This document shows positions 21,815-34,600 of a stretch of DNA of 64,000 nucleotides, one piece after another. The notes under the pieces were generated by a model. The model saw only the letters and a list, made by a program, of their open reading frames with translations. It was not told where the DNA came from and searched no databases. This stretch comes from Malachius bipustulatus (taxonomy: Eukaryota; Arthropoda; Insecta; Coleoptera; Melyridae). Made by a program: the position numbers and the translations under genes. The stretch lies in assembly GCA_910589415.1 (NCBI GenBank), contig OU342633.1, positions 43,282,210-43,346,209 on the forward strand, read 5' to 3'. Within the stretch, counting starts at the first letter, position 1, and each line of letters begins with the position of its first letter.

Positions 21815-23749
21815 TCAGGGCTGTTTGGAATTTCAACAGCTGAGAAGTGTAGAATCATTGTAGAGAAGCACGAAATTGTTTATATATTTTATCTGAAACA
21901 GCTGTCATTACATACTTGTATTCAGTAATAGCTCCCATTACAAGACTAGTACAGTAATATAACTAATAATACAAACATGATTACACATTACATTTCTCGT
22001 TGTCAAAATGGATATTTACAAATAGAATTATTTACAACTTATAAAAATTAGTTATTTCATTTGATTTTATGCGATTTCAGATAAAATTTTATACATAGAA
22101 TAGAACACATTATGAAAGTTACAATACACAATAACTCATCAGCCTGCCATATCAACCAAGAATACACCAGTAAAGGGAGTGTGTCGAATAGAGAGAAACA
22201 ACCTATATAGTCTTCGGTAATGTTCTTGTTCTCATATGGTAGACTGAGGAGCTGAAATTACAGCAAAACACCACACAATTGAATTATGTATTTCTTTACG
22301 AGAAGCTTGCAACTTCTCGTCCATATCCTGTGATCCTGTAAAAGCTTACTTCCATGACTTGATAATTATTATGTAAATAACTTTGAATCAATATCCAAGT
22401 TTGCTTCAAAAAATTTAAGTAGTTTAAATTTAAAAAACAATGTCTCTAATAAGGTTTGATGAAAGCAAGAAATAAAGACTTTATCTCGCTTTTTTCTTTT
22501 AATAATTCGAGTTAAAAAAAAGTTAGATTAAAACAGCGCACTGTATTGTGAACGCACCCTGAAAAAATTGTTAAAAATGAAAGTTGTCATTATCGTCAAC
22601 AGTCATTGTAGTTTGTAGTTAAATGTCAAAATATAAGCCAAAAAAGGCAAAATTCCTTTGAATAACAAACATCCAGAAGAACTATAATTCGAATTGTGTG
22701 ACGAACGGAGACCGCCATTTTGAAACACATCTGAGGCGCATTTTCTTGTTGCAGCAGTTTCAATTACATTTTAAAACTATTTCAACTGCCACATCATTGA
22801 TTTTATGATCACAAAAATTAACTATTTCAAAATGTTGAAACTGACATATCTGCCGTTCGTAAATTGGGGTTAATATAAAATATGACTGACGTATATTACG
22901 AATAACACCTTCACACAAGAAATACAACATATCCAAAAATTTAAACAAATTTCTCACTAGAAATCATCATCACGACATTTATATTATTATCGACATCCTA
23001 ATATAGATATTGGGTAGAGTAGATTAGAATTGCAGCCATCTTTTTCTATTTTGACGTTTTACGTTTCAAAACTAGAGGTTCCACTGGTTTGAAACTGTTT
23101 TAAAACCATCGAACCAGTTCAATTCTGACGCCATTAGTTTAACACGAAAATAATATGTTTCAAAATCTTCTGGTGTATTCAAAAAACGCCTCTGGTGTAA
23201 ATTAATTTCTATCAGGAGGTATCTATATTTACGAATAACTTTATGAAAATTAAATACGCCATATTGGTTTGGATGGATTCATACATAACATACAACATAC
23301 AACCGCCATTTCCAAATGTTGCGGTCTTTCCTGATGTTTTTAATTCTGTGGAAATAGAAGAGTCGAATCGAATCGATTGTAGAATAGACGCGAAATCGTT
23401 GTCGGTAATGCGAAACGCGAGTGCGAATACTGCGACTGGGTGGGAAAGGAATTCCAAGATTGTAAAGGGAAAAGAGATAAAAATTTGAAAATTGTAAAAT
23501 TTTATTACTTTCGCGGTTTTATATTTAAAAGTTTAAAGTAGTAACTTTGAATAAATGCAAGAAACCACGGTATCACGGTAATTGCATATAGGATTGTTTC
23601 AGATATTAACAGCAATGCAACCAAATTGAGATTATGCTGCTGTAAAAATTATTGTAAGTACCTTTTCCCTGACTTTAATATTTGTTCTTTTTAATAATTA
23701 TTGTTCATTTAAGTTTATTAAGTGTGTGTGTAAACCTGGCTCATCTGGG
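21815..23749. other. Intergenic between two ZAD genes
   Basis: 3' flank of the first ZAD gene and 5' flank of the second. AATAAA occurs near 22470 but cannot be assigned. Open frames in 22760-23490 have no recognisable domain. No transposon ends or RNA genes were recognised. Confidence 0.45.
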
Positions 23750-25484
23750 ATGACCATGGAAACCATAGAAGAAGCAGTTTTTTATCCGGATGTTGGGATT
23801 CTGTGCAGAGTGTGCTTAAAAATCGAAGAACCGATGACTTCACTTAAGGATAATATTTACTCAAAACAGGATGGCAAAGACATGCCTGTAGCGGAATTTC
23901 TAAGACGATTACTTGGTGTCAAAGTAAGATACGATTTGATTAATTAAAATCTATAAAAACGTTTTCTTCTTGAAGATTAAAGCAGAGGATAATTTGAGTA
24001 GAACTTTTTGTCGATATACGTTTAGGAGATACAGTTTGTTCTAATGTCTGGGAGGAACAGAGAGACATGCAAAGAAGTAAATTGAGCCAGAATTTGGAGC
24101 TATGGTTATTTAGTTTTGGTAGCTTTTCCTGGTAGACATATCCCATTACACCAACTTATTTAACACCATTAAAAAATTAACAATTTTCTGGGGATATAAT
24201 TATGGGACTTCCCCAGTTAGAAAGTCTGGCTGCTCCTTTCTTTTTCACCTCTTATAATTTATAGGATATGGATATTTTGGTTCCTTTCACCAAATTTAAG
24301 TTTTTTTTTTCAATCCCCTCATTAGTAAAACTCCTTTTTCTTGCCTAATAACTTTTTCATTTCCAGATGTATCAGTACGGCGGCTATCCATCCCGGTTAT
24401 GCAAAAGCTGTCTGAATTCGCTCCGAATCGGGTACGAATTTAAAATGTTGTACGAGAACACAAACGAACTGCTCAGAGACCTGATCGGCGACTGCGACGA
24501 AAGTGCAATAACTAACGGTGATGAAATTAAATCGGCCTGCAACGAGTCGTCATCGTCAGTTGACGTAGTGATAAACGGACTGAAATTCAATCTAAACGAG
24601 CTTGTTATCGTCGAGAGCGATGACGATAACGAAGAGGTTGAAGATTCCAAATGCGTTTTGAATAAATTAGGTAGCGTTGAAGAATGACTTTTGAAAATGG
24701 CAGGAATTATTCTTCAAATTATTGATAAGATGTTAATTTTAGGACCTGAAGTATCGGCGAAGTGCGTGAATAAGAATGCGCGTGGTTTACCTCAGTCCGA
24801 CTCTGAAGAGGAGATTGTGTTTACGGAACAGTCTGACGGTAGTTTTGTTGAAGAGAATTGTAAGGGTGATGGCGGAAAGAAAGATGGAAAACTTGTAGAA
24901 ACTGAACACCTGTATCACAAGCCTTCTGAAAGTTCGACGACCATTGGTGATGTGAAGAAGAAAAATAAAACATTTTATAAGCAAAGTGAGTACAGAACTG
25001 TATACTAAGAACAACCCGATGAAAAACCATATATCTACCCATTTTTTTTTTTTTTTTAATTCTTTTTACTTAGGCCTTAATACACTTCATCAGGGGTTAT
25101 CTCTTTGATTGAAGTGAAAAGTGAAGTATGATATGACATTATGTCTATTTGAAACTAATTTTTTATCAACAGTGTTTGCCATAAGTTTAATTCAGCATTC
25201 CATTTATCGTTTCAGGAATAAGACCTTGCGTATGCAACATTTGCCACTTGGGATTCATCTCACCTGCCGCCCTGATCAGGCATAAAAAGACCTATCACAG
25301 AAAGACAAAAACCATGAAACACAGCTCTGCCAAGCAGGACGGGGATAACAAATTTACCATTGTAGAGTATGAGCCATACCAAGGCCCCTGTGTCTGTAGT
25401 TTTTGTCCGAAAGCGTTCATCGATGAAGCGCTTCTCGAATACCACTTGAAGAACTCGCATGATTATAACATTGAATTAGCTTAA
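23750..25484 (+). CDS. ZAD-C2H2 zinc-finger protein with two fingers
   Basis: Exons 23750-23923, 24367-24670, 24743-24985 and 25216-25484 join in frame to 329 residues. I start at the ATG at 23750, the first in-frame ATG; the frame is open further upstream without one. The ZAD has C19-x2-C22 (LCRVCLK) and C70-x2-C73 (LCKSCLN). An acidic linker follows (ESDDDNEEVEDSK, then SDSEEE). The last exon carries two C2H2 fingers: CNICHLGF...HKKTYH and CSFCPKAF...HLKNSH. Exon 1 ends at the same place in the ZAD as in the gene at 18105, so the two are probably tandem relatives. With only two fingers it may act mainly through dimerisation. Exon 2 could read past its donor to a stop at 24685-24687, but the splice to exon 3 keeps the frame. 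Confidence 0.88.
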
Positions 25485-26602
25485 CGTGTTTTTGTTTATT
25501 TTTATACAAGAAAAATATATTATCTTTTGTAGAATTTTTAGCAACTCACAGCCCTTCAGGCTGTTTGATTTCTCATTACAATTTGTGTTTTCATAATTTT
25601 TCTGCAGGTCACTGCAGTATTATTAAACAAGTCATTACAAATAATTTTCAATGGCAGAAACTAGTAACTTCTGTTAACTTCACTGTTCCCACAGACTTGA
25701 AGTGATAACTATTGATTCTAACATGTTAAACAATTTGTAAGGTAAGAGAAGTTTAAAAAATAAATAGCTTCAGGAACTTCAGTTCTGAGAAAGCTTCAGT
25801 TGAAGTGAAATTTGCTGCCCTTCATTGTAAGCCGACCTAACTTACCTTACAAGTTGTCAAATTTATGTTTATCGTTTTACATGACAAGGTTTAGGTAAAA
25901 AATAAAAATAAACTAATTTATTGAAAAAAAAAAACAATTCTTTATTTCTCAGTGAAGTTTACTTAAAAAATCTGAATAAAAGCCAACGATTAATAAATAG
26001 GTGTCATCATCGTCTTACAAAACTTAGGGCGACTTTCAATGTTCAACACAGCGAAGGATATTATGAGGATGCTAAAACATCCTCATTTTGACTTGTATTA
26101 GTTTAGTGGACAGCCTTTGCAAAATGTTATGTAAAAAGTTGGTAATCCTGTGTTGCGCATAAATTTAATAGAATAGAATCAAGAGTTCCTAGTTAGAGGT
26201 GATGCAGTCAGTGATACCAAAATAAAAACTAAAAAGACTAGCAATTAAAACACTTGAATGATAGTAAGGGATAAAGCCTGGTTTTGAAGAGGTAAAAATT
26301 CTCCATACATCTTTTAATATACAAGTTTCATTTTTATGCATTTTTTCTGTAGCTATTCTATGTCAACATTGTAAAGTTACCAGATCTCTCGCAGGGACTT
26401 AAATTTTTTCCAAACCTTAACCTATTACAAGCAATTACACTTTTCATTCAGAAAATGGTTCTACAGCAGACCGTCCTTACAGTTATTTATTCACTTCTTA
26501 GTGACAGATTGCATCAGTGAACACTCTTCTAGAAACTTGTAAATGAAATAAGAAACCTTTCTATTCTATTAAATATCAAATAAATCACCCAATTATCACA
26601 TC
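25485..26602. other. Intergenic between convergent genes, nothing recognised
   Basis: 3' flanks of the second ZAD gene and of the CCDC124-like gene. AT-rich, with no defensible ORF, RNA or transposon terminal repeat. Confidence 0.45.
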
Positions 26603-27253
26603 TTATTTCTTAGCTAAGAAAGCTTTATTCCTGGGGTTATCCGGGTGTGTTTGCCACTCCCTAAACACCATATCTTTCAACTGCGACAACCGAAGCGAAG
26701 GATGTTCCAATTTAAGTTCTTTCAAGCGTTTCTCCTCGTAAGCCAAATGAGCAGCTCTCATACGTTTCTCGGGGTGTTTGTCGGCATCTTCCACCTTATC
26801 GGTCAGAATGGTTATCGCTTCCTCGACCGTCCTGGCGTCTTCTTGATCCAATTCGAGGCGGTTCAAGTTTTCGATAAGCGGGGCCGGTTCTTCAACTTCC
26901 GTCTTCTTTGATTCTTTCGTTACAGCAGTAGACGCACCAGTGGTCGTACTGATGTTGCCTATCTGAGCCCTGGTCAGTTTCTGGGTGGGCGCTGGTTTCG
27001 TGGTGGTCTTTATCGAGTTCATTTCGGCTTCCAATAGGGCTTTGGCGTCAGCTTTTTTTTGCAGCTGCTCCTGTCGTTTCGCTTCTTCCTTTTCTTTTCT
27101 CTGCTGTTTCTTGAGCACGTGCTTGTCATCTTCTTTCCAATAGGCCTCCTCGAGAGCTGCTTGATCCTGCTTCTTTTGGGTGTCTTTTGCGTTTTGTTTT
27201 CGCTCCTTTGCGACCACGGCTTTTGAATTCTGGCCTGTGAATTTTTTTGGCAT
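26603..27253 (-). CDS. CCDC124: CCDC124 homolog (Lso2-type ribosome-binding protein)
   Basis: A single exon encodes 216 residues (human CCDC124 is about 223). It starts MPKKFTGQNSKAVVAKERKQ and is then a long charged coiled coil (QKKQDQAALEEAYWKEDDKH... KKQQRKEKEEAKRQEQLQKK). It ends with the conserved C-terminal region EKRMRAAHLAYEEKRLKELK, LSQLKDMVFREWQTHPDNPR and NKAFLAKK. CCDC124 and its yeast relative Lso2 bind the 40S-60S interface near the GTPase centre and protect idle ribosomes for restart. No intron interrupts the frame. The assignment is secure from both ends of the protein. Confidence 0.96.
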   Translation of the reverse strand: MPKKFTGQNSKAVVAKERKQNAKDTQKKQDQAALEEAYWKEDDKHVLKKQQRKEKEEAKRQEQLQKKADAKALLEAEMNSIKTTTKPAPTQKLTRAQIGNISTTTGASTAVTKESKKTEVEEPAPLIENLNRLELDQEDARTVEEAITILTDKVEDADKHPEKRMRAAHLAYEEKRLKELKLEHPSLRLSQLKDMVFREWQTHPDNPRNKAFLAKK

Positions 27254-29047
27254 TCTTATCAGCGGATTGTACTTTTTGCAAAATAATTAATTTTTCTCTT
27301 ATACAATAAAAAACCTTCAGCTGATTTGCTGTTGATTATGATTTTGACAAATCTGTTGAGCTTGAGCCACAACCTCAAAAAAATTGTTTAAAGGGAACAA
27401 TGACAGCTGACAACTAGCATGAGTCAAATAACAAAACAACATACGACAAGTAGCTAGCTATTCTTATTTTATAAACATGCGCATGCGCCATTATGTCCGT
27501 TCCAACAAAAGTGCAGCAGTTGTTTTGTGTGCAGTACAATTTATTCCTTTTTCCACTTCCAACCAACAAGACAAAGATTATTATTAGAGAGTGGCAGACA
27601 GGCTTCCGTTACTTCAAAATCAAAGCTAGTAGTTCGGAATTTACATGATACACCTAACCCAGTATGTACCTAAATGCTACTATTGGCGTCGAGTTCTATC
27701 GGCTTCGCGCATGTGACGTCACATTCGAGGAGTCGTTTTGACATTTTTCTCGATAATTCTTTATTGACACCGGCAATATGAGAAATAAGAATTATAAAAA
27801 GGTTCATCCTTGTCTTTGCTCAAATAATTCGAGTGCTGATTCAATGTCTTTCATATCATATTACAATAATCACAGGAAACATTTTATCAGATAAGAAAGA
27901 AATAACATCAGTCTTAACTAGGTATATCAATAAGACAAAAGACATTCCGATAATTTTTGGGCTTCGAGAACTATTATAGCCCAGACACATTCTTACAATT
28001 TATAAATAGTTGAGTAGACGAACACATTCATGTCGAGAGATCAGTGGGTGGTAGCTGATGGTAGCCGCACGCCACAGCAAATTAGTTGCGTGAACGCTAA
28101 GGCAACTGCGCTACCGCCCACTCCGTTTAGACAAACCTATTGCTTTTTATAGCTTATTAGGGTACCTGTTTTACCGACACTGATGCTTATACTATGATAT
28201 AGCATGTAGCGCATTCACTCGTCGTTGACGTTTTGACATGGAGATTTTTGAACAGCTGGATAAAACATTTTTGGTAAATTTAATCAGAGGTGTACATATC
28301 AAGTGGGAAAGTGAATAGACAATAAAACAATTATTGTAGTCTTGTTGTGGAATGTACACATTACGGTTACACTTTCAGTACCCTACCGGTTTCAGTCTAA
28401 TGACCATCATAAGAGTGTAAGGAATGGCTGAATTGTAAGAAAACTTAAGAAAAATAGCCTCGACTCGACTGTAAAATTCAGCGGTGGCATTCAATCTGCA
28501 TCTGCAAATCTTTGCTACTACTAACCAGAAATAACAAATGATAAAATAACAAGAGAAATTGCCACTGCGACGGCGTACCTGTGACTGTGAGATTTGCTGT
28601 GAGTCAACGTCAGTTTACTGATAGTGAGAGCACACAACTTTCCCTTATTAATTTAATATACCGCTGTTCTTTACTAATGGATATAACTGCATTAAATGTA
28701 TGGTTGTTTTGTCGAGAGCGTAGTTTTTGAAATCAAAGCATCCACCATCCATTTTCTATCTTCAATTATTATTATTTATTATTATTATTAATAAGGGGTA
28801 AGGGGAGCAAAGCTGTTAATAGGAAATGTTGTAAAATTAGTAGGTGCATACAACAATCCTGCAAGACGAAGAAGAAGAAGAAGAAGCAAACTAAAGTAAC
28901 CTAAAATTGAAACGTTTTTGAATGTTTTCTTTCGTTTGCTGTTTGCTTGGTAGTTTTATGATGATTTTGGTTTGATTGAGGCATAAAATCGAAAAAAAGG
29001 CAGAGAGTCGAAATAATTTATTTATTTAGTGTTTATCGATTGTTAGA
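27254..29047. promoter_or_regulatory. Head-to-head intergenic region, CCDC124 and Prp31
   Basis: 1.8 kb separates two divergent start codons. A perfect CRE palindrome TGACGTCA occurs at 27714-27721 within the larger symmetric CATGTGACGTCACAT. A (GAA)n tract lies at 28867-28886 and an ATT-rich tract at about 28768-28790. Near 28046-28132, GGTGGTAGCTGATGGTAGC and GCTACCGCCCACTCC make an imperfect inverted repeat. Part of the dispersed ACCTG...CCGACACTGA repeat is at about 28157-28185. No gene was identified. Confidence 0.45.
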
Positions 29048-30544
29048 ATGTCTCTAGCAGACGAATTGTTAGCAGATTTAGAAGAAGATGCCGAAGACCA
29101 AAAAGATGCAGAATTTTCCATGGAATTTGATCCAGACCTGGCTATCAAAGAGGAACTCGGCGAGGTAATAGAAAAACCTCTTATAAAACAAGACACATCT
29201 CAGATCAACTCGGTCAGAGAGCTATGTACACTGAGAGACTCGGAAAGGCTGCAAAGTATTCTCTCCCAAATAGACATTTACGGGAGTAAACATCGAAAAT
29301 CGACCGATATTATCGGCCCCGTTGAAGCAGATCCCGAATACCAATTAATCGTGGAGGCCAATAACATTGCCGCTGACGTCGAGAGCGAGATCAGTAGTAT
29401 CCATAAATTCGTCCGAGATAAATATCAGAAGAGATTCCCGGAACTCGATTCTCTTGTTGTTAATCCCCTGGAATACATCCAGACAGTACGAGAGCTAGGA
29501 AACGATTTAGATCAAGCTAAGAATAATGAAACTCTCCAACAGTTCTTAACGCAGGCCACAATCATGGTTGTCTCTGTGACGGCATCAACCACGCAAGGAA
29601 CCCTTCTTACCGACTTCGAGAAGAGTCAAATCGATGAAGCCTGTGACATGGGAATGGAGCTGAACAATTTCAAAAATCGAATATTCGAATACGTCGAAAG
29701 TCGCATGGCTTTCATTGCGCCGAATACTTCAACAATGCTGGGAGCATCGATCGCTGCGAAAATGATGGGAGTCGCCGGCGGATTAACAAAACTCTCCAAC
29801 ATGCCCGCGTGCAACGTTCTGATTCTTGGTCAGCAGAAAAAGACCCTTTCCGGCTTCTCGCAGCAAACGATGCTCCCACACACGGGGTTCGTGTACTTCT
29901 CCGAGATCGTCCAAAACACCCCTCCCGATCTCAGAAGAAAGGCTGCGAGGCTCGTGTCTGCCAAATCGACGATGGCAGCTCGAGTGGACGCCAGTCACGA
30001 GTCCCCCGACGGTCACATCGGGAGACTGTTGAGGGACGAAGTGGAACGTAAACTGGACAAACTACAGGAACCGCCACCCGTCAAGTTCGTTAAACCCCTG
30101 CCGAAGCCGATCGACCAACCCAAGAAGAAGAGAGGCGGGAAGCGAGTGAGGAAGATGAAGGAGAGATACGCCATGACCGAGTTCAGGAAGCACGCGAATC
30201 GGATGAATTTCGCCGATATTGAAGACGACGCCTACCAGGAGGATTTGGGCTATACGAGAGGGACGATCGGGAAAGCCGGGACGGGGAGGATCAGGGTGCC
30301 TCAGGTGGACGAGAAGACCAAGGTGAGGATATCGAAGACGTTGCAGAAGAATTTACAGAAGCAACAGATTTGGGGTGGGAGCACTACGGTGAAGAAGCAG
30401 ATCTCAGGAACCGCTTCAAGTGTCGCGTTCACTCCGTTGCAAGGGTTGGAGATTATTAATCCGCAAGCTGCCGAAGTTAAGGGTAACGAAGCGGATGCCA
30501 AGTATTTCTCAAATACATCAGGGTTTCTTAAGATTAATACATAA
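29048..30544 (+). CDS. Prp31: U4/U6 snRNP splicing factor Prp31
   Basis: A single exon of 498 residues; human PRPF31 has 499. The N-terminal MSLADELLADLEEDAEDQKD is followed by the Nop domain, whose signature MLGASIAAKMMGVAGGLTKL and SNMPACNVLILGQQKKTLSG lies at about residues 230-275. The C-terminal Prp31 domain has VKFVKPLPKPIDQPKKKRGG, ERYAMTEFRKHANRMNFADI and GRIRVPQVDEKTKVRISKTL. Prp31 binds the U4 5' stem-loop with 15.5K and holds U4/U6 in the tri-snRNP in the nucleus. The gene has an intron-less coding region, with higher GC than its surroundings, and no disruption. Probable poly(A) signals lie near 30783 and 31070. Confidence 0.98.
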   Translation: MSLADELLADLEEDAEDQKDAEFSMEFDPDLAIKEELGEVIEKPLIKQDTSQINSVRELCTLRDSERLQSILSQIDIYGSKHRKSTDIIGPVEADPEYQLIVEANNIAADVESEISSIHKFVRDKYQKRFPELDSLVVNPLEYIQTVRELGNDLDQAKNNETLQQFLTQATIMVVSVTASTTQGTLLTDFEKSQIDEACDMGMELNNFKNRIFEYVESRMAFIAPNTSTMLGASIAAKMMGVAGGLTKLSNMPACNVLILGQQKKTLSGFSQQTMLPHTGFVYFSEIVQNTPPDLRRKAARLVSAKSTMAARVDASHESPDGHIGRLLRDEVERKLDKLQEPPPVKFVKPLPKPIDQPKKKRGGKRVRKMKERYAMTEFRKHANRMNFADIEDDAYQEDLGYTRGTIGKAGTGRIRVPQVDEKTKVRISKTLQKNLQKQQIWGGSTTVKKQISGTASSVAFTPLQGLEIINPQAAEVKGNEADAKYFSNTSGFLKINT

Positions 30545-31623
30545 ATCGTCTCAATTAGAATAGAGACTGGAGCAACTGTATGTGGTTGTCTGATGTACAA
30601 ACGTTACATTCTACAGTCAGTAAATAATGGAGGTTGTGTCCAAATATCAAACATGATAACATCATATTTTGTATACATTGATGATGATTTTTTATTAAAT
30701 CCTTGCATCCGTCAAGCTTGACCTTCAACTTCAGTTGGACTAGAAATGATTAACTGGTTTCCTAACGTAGCGTATTTTTTTAAATAAATTATAGACTGAT
30801 TCTCAACATTTGGTTGCAGAAAAGTAATAAACTGATTTATAAGATCATCATTAACCTTTTCTAAAGAAGAATTTATTTTCTGGGAAGGCTAATATTTTGA
30901 TAATAAAGGGATTTGAAAATCTCTGAATCTGAAATCTTTGAAATCCGAAATCTTTGAAAAAGACAAAAAAAATGAAAATGATAGTGAAAGTAAGATTCTG
31001 TAAAATAATAATTGTATAAATATAGTGTATAAGTAATATTAGTAGTAGCTAATATTTTTATTTGTAATTAATAAAGTTGTAATATAATTATTTTGAAATT
31101 CAGAAGAGTAAATCAGATTCTTATCACCACCCAGTTCTATCGCTTGCACGAAAGCCACTGCCACTGCTACTGCCCTCAGCAAATCACAAATACCTTTATT
31201 ATAAAAATAGAGAAGGTCCTAAAATTGAGCCTTGAGGAACTCCTGAAATCTTGTTTGTTCCACACGGTCTGGCAGTGGTAGCATGAGCCGCCAATTACTC
31301 AAATTAATATTTTTTTCTCAGGAAGGTTTCTTCCTGTCTTTAAATTTTAACAGGTTTTAGTAAAATTCCAATTACAAACAACAGAAAATTACAAATTCTC
31401 TGCTTTTAGGCCCAAAAAATGACCAGAATTAAATAAAATAATTAGATGAAATCTAGATAGATGTTTTCTTGTATTTTAAAAACATTTACTGTCATGATTA
31501 TCATGTCGTCATAAGAAACATCACTGTGAGTGGGTGCTACTGTGACATAATTGTGACATTAACCAGTACCGAAAAATAAAATCAAAATTATCATTTTAAT
31601 ACATTCCTCAAATTTGATTCGTA
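30545..31623. other. Intergenic, Prp31 3' flank and MOK upstream
   Basis: No second gene was recognised. A short purine-rich repeat (TCTGAAATCTTTGAAATCCG) is at about 30920-30950. The last 100 bp should hold the MOK promoter. Confidence 0.45.
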
Positions 31624-34600
31624 ATGTGGGATTCATTTTCAACAAGTACGTGTAAGATTATTAATTATTAACCGATTCCTAAAATTCAGTTACTTGTAGA
31701 ATATAAAGTGTTGAAGAAAATTGGAGAGGGTTCTTTCTCGGAGGTCCTGAAGTGTGAAAACCGGTTGACAGGGGAAATGTATGCTGCTAAAAAATTGAAG
31801 AAAATGTACAAAACGTAAATACTCTATTGTAACCTATTACTGCTAGATCATTGAGAGCTTTTTGCAATAATTTAACCCTGTAAAACCTCCCTGACCCTTT
31901 GATAAAGACCCTAATGATCTTACTCATGAGTTCATGACATGACAGTCCCCGCTTGAAACTGTTGCAAACCTTGTTTAATCTTGATGTGTTTAACTTGAAT
32001 CTACAAACAGCCTGACCTGCCCATCTACTGAGTCAGATTCATTAAACTGCCTTAGAGTTCAAATTCCACAGCACTTGGTAAATTTTTTCAAAATATCCTC
32101 ACTGGGATGAATTGGAACGAGTTTATAGGATCCGACTTCATTCAAATGATTGTAGTTGAAAGCGAGTCGCTTCCGAGGTCTCCCCATTCAAACTGCCATA
32201 ACCATGCATTAATGGTTCAGAATAAAGGCAGAGCCCTTGCAAGTATCTTCCTTGCCAAACAGACCAAATTTTTGCTACAATAAGCTCCCTCAACTTCTAT
32301 TCTGGAGTTCCTCAGTGTAAAATCAACAAGGATTTGAGTTATTATTACCCTTTACAGATTTTTCGGCAGTTTAATATCCCACGGAACTGACAGCTTTTAT
32401 AACTGCTATCTTTTTGCCACATTTTGGAAACAGGTCATTGCTATCCCAAAATTGGAGTTTGTGAACAACCTTTTCGACTATACCGAATTCCTTCCTGCTG
32501 AGGCTCCAGTCAAGTCTTCCATAAATCGAATTAGGTCTTTCTCTTATTGGTGTAGATTTTGCTTCCTTCTACCACGATTTTTACCCTGACCAACTAACCT
32601 ATTACGAGTGGCATGGATTGAACAAACCATTTTTATAGGCAAGAAGAAATTGAAAACTGTGCGGAACTAGTAGCGTCGAAAAAAATAAAACACCACCCGA
32701 ACGTCCTCAACCTGATCGAGCACTTCTAGTGAGTCGTCATCAGTTTCAATTATTCCCATTAATCCCAACGCAAATTTCAGTGACACTTTCGCCTGCAAGG
32801 TGGTGCTAGTATTCGAGCTGATGGACTTGAGCATGTACGATTACGTCAGAACTAGAACAAGGCATGTAAGTTCATAGATTTACGAGCCAAAAAATTGCGT
32901 AATTAATAATTATCTCGCTGCAGACTGTTACCCGAGTACAAGGTGAAGCGATACTTGTATCAGATGCTGAGAGGTCTCGATTATCTCCACAAGCAGGGTC
33001 TCTTCCATCGGGACATCAAACCGGAAAACATCTTAATCAAATTCGAGGCGATTCCCGAACCCCTGGGCCCCGAACTGATTAAAATAGCGGACCTGGGATC
33101 TGTTAGGGGCACCTTCAGCGTGCCCCCATACACTGAGTACATTTCGACCAGATGGTATCGTTCCCCAGAGTGTCTCCTTACCGTGGGACAATACGGACCT
33201 AAAATGGATGTCTGGGCGGCTGGATGTGTTTTTTATGAAATGATGACGTAATTATTGTAATCTTTCGAAAGGGGGGAGCTCCCTTTCTCTTACCGTGATG
33301 CCATGACCAGGATCAACATCATTAAAGTGAGGTTGTATAGGAGGAAAAAATAATGGAGGGAGAGAGAAAAACTACTTGGGATGGGGTTGACGTTTCGCCC
33401 TCTTGTCAGGAAACCGTGAAATGTCAAGAGGTGCCTTAATGGTTCAAAAAAAGGGGGAGGGGAGCTCCCGAACTCTTACACTATACTTTTGGCCTTTACA
33501 TTTATTAAAAAAAATGAATAATCGTAGATCGAAGCCTTTATTTGCCGGTTCAAACGAAGTCGACCAGTTGAGGAAGATCCATGACATTTTAGGAGTCCCC
33601 AGTGTGAACATTCTTAAGAAGCTAAGAAATCGGTTATTCGAGTGCAACATTCTGATCCTTGTTCTTATTTTTTATCGAGTTATTTATTGTAGGTCTCAGA
33701 ATTTTGTTAAATTTGAAGCGACTAAGCCGAAAGGAATCGATTTTGTTTCTCAGCCTCTCAGCCTGGCTGCTAGGAACGTTTTGAGACTGATGATCCAGTA
33801 CGATCCGGATAAAAGAATAAATGTCGGAAGGCTTTTGAATAACGAATACTTCAACGAATTCAGGTTGTATTTCTAAATCAATAAGCGAGTGGTTAAAAAT
33901 ATGATAAGGCTTTATTTTTTATAGATTCCCGCCAAGATTCTTCCAAAAGAAAAATGTTACACAAACTCAATCTGATAAGATACCGATTATACTTCATAAG
34001 GTAATATCCGCCTAGTTTTTCCATAAAATAAAATAAAAAAGCGTTATCACTCACAGCACCACCACCACCCCAGACATCACGATAACAAAGAATACACCAA
34101 CAGCTACGATTCGTTTCAACTGTCAAACAAGAGCAGCAAGATGAGCAAGGGCAGCAAGACGAGCACTTTCAGCCAGCTCAGTAAAGACAGCAGCACGTGC
34201 AGTCACTTCAAGTTCAATTATTTACCGAACAAAATCGCCCCGGCCAGATCGGTCGAGATCGAACGCTCGCACGACCTGAGAAAGAACCCCAAAACGGAAC
34301 AGCTGAAAAACAAAGAGCGCTCACGGCCCGTCATGAAAAGTAACAACTCGAATGTACTCAAGTCGTGGGAACTTAATCTGAACAGCATGCAGAGCAAAAA
34401 GGACAGAAGCGGGGCAGGGGCCGGAGGTAATCGTACCAAGCAACGACACGTCCAGAAATCATCTTTAGATTCGTTCAGGAAGACTACGAGGTGAGAGTCC
34501 TCCCCTCCCTCCATCTATGTCCAATTTTTATTTTTATTTTCGGAAAATATGTGGCATTTGTGTCTGAAAATTGACCATATCTGTTATATCTGTTACCATA

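Noticed and set aside
29783..30051. Open frames overlapping Prp31 on both strands
   Set aside because: Shadows of the strongly conserved Prp31 frame in a higher-GC region.
33403..33527. Upstream extension of MOK exon 6 as coding
   Set aside because: The acceptor at 33527 and family alignment start the exon at 33528; the upstream open frame is intron sequence.
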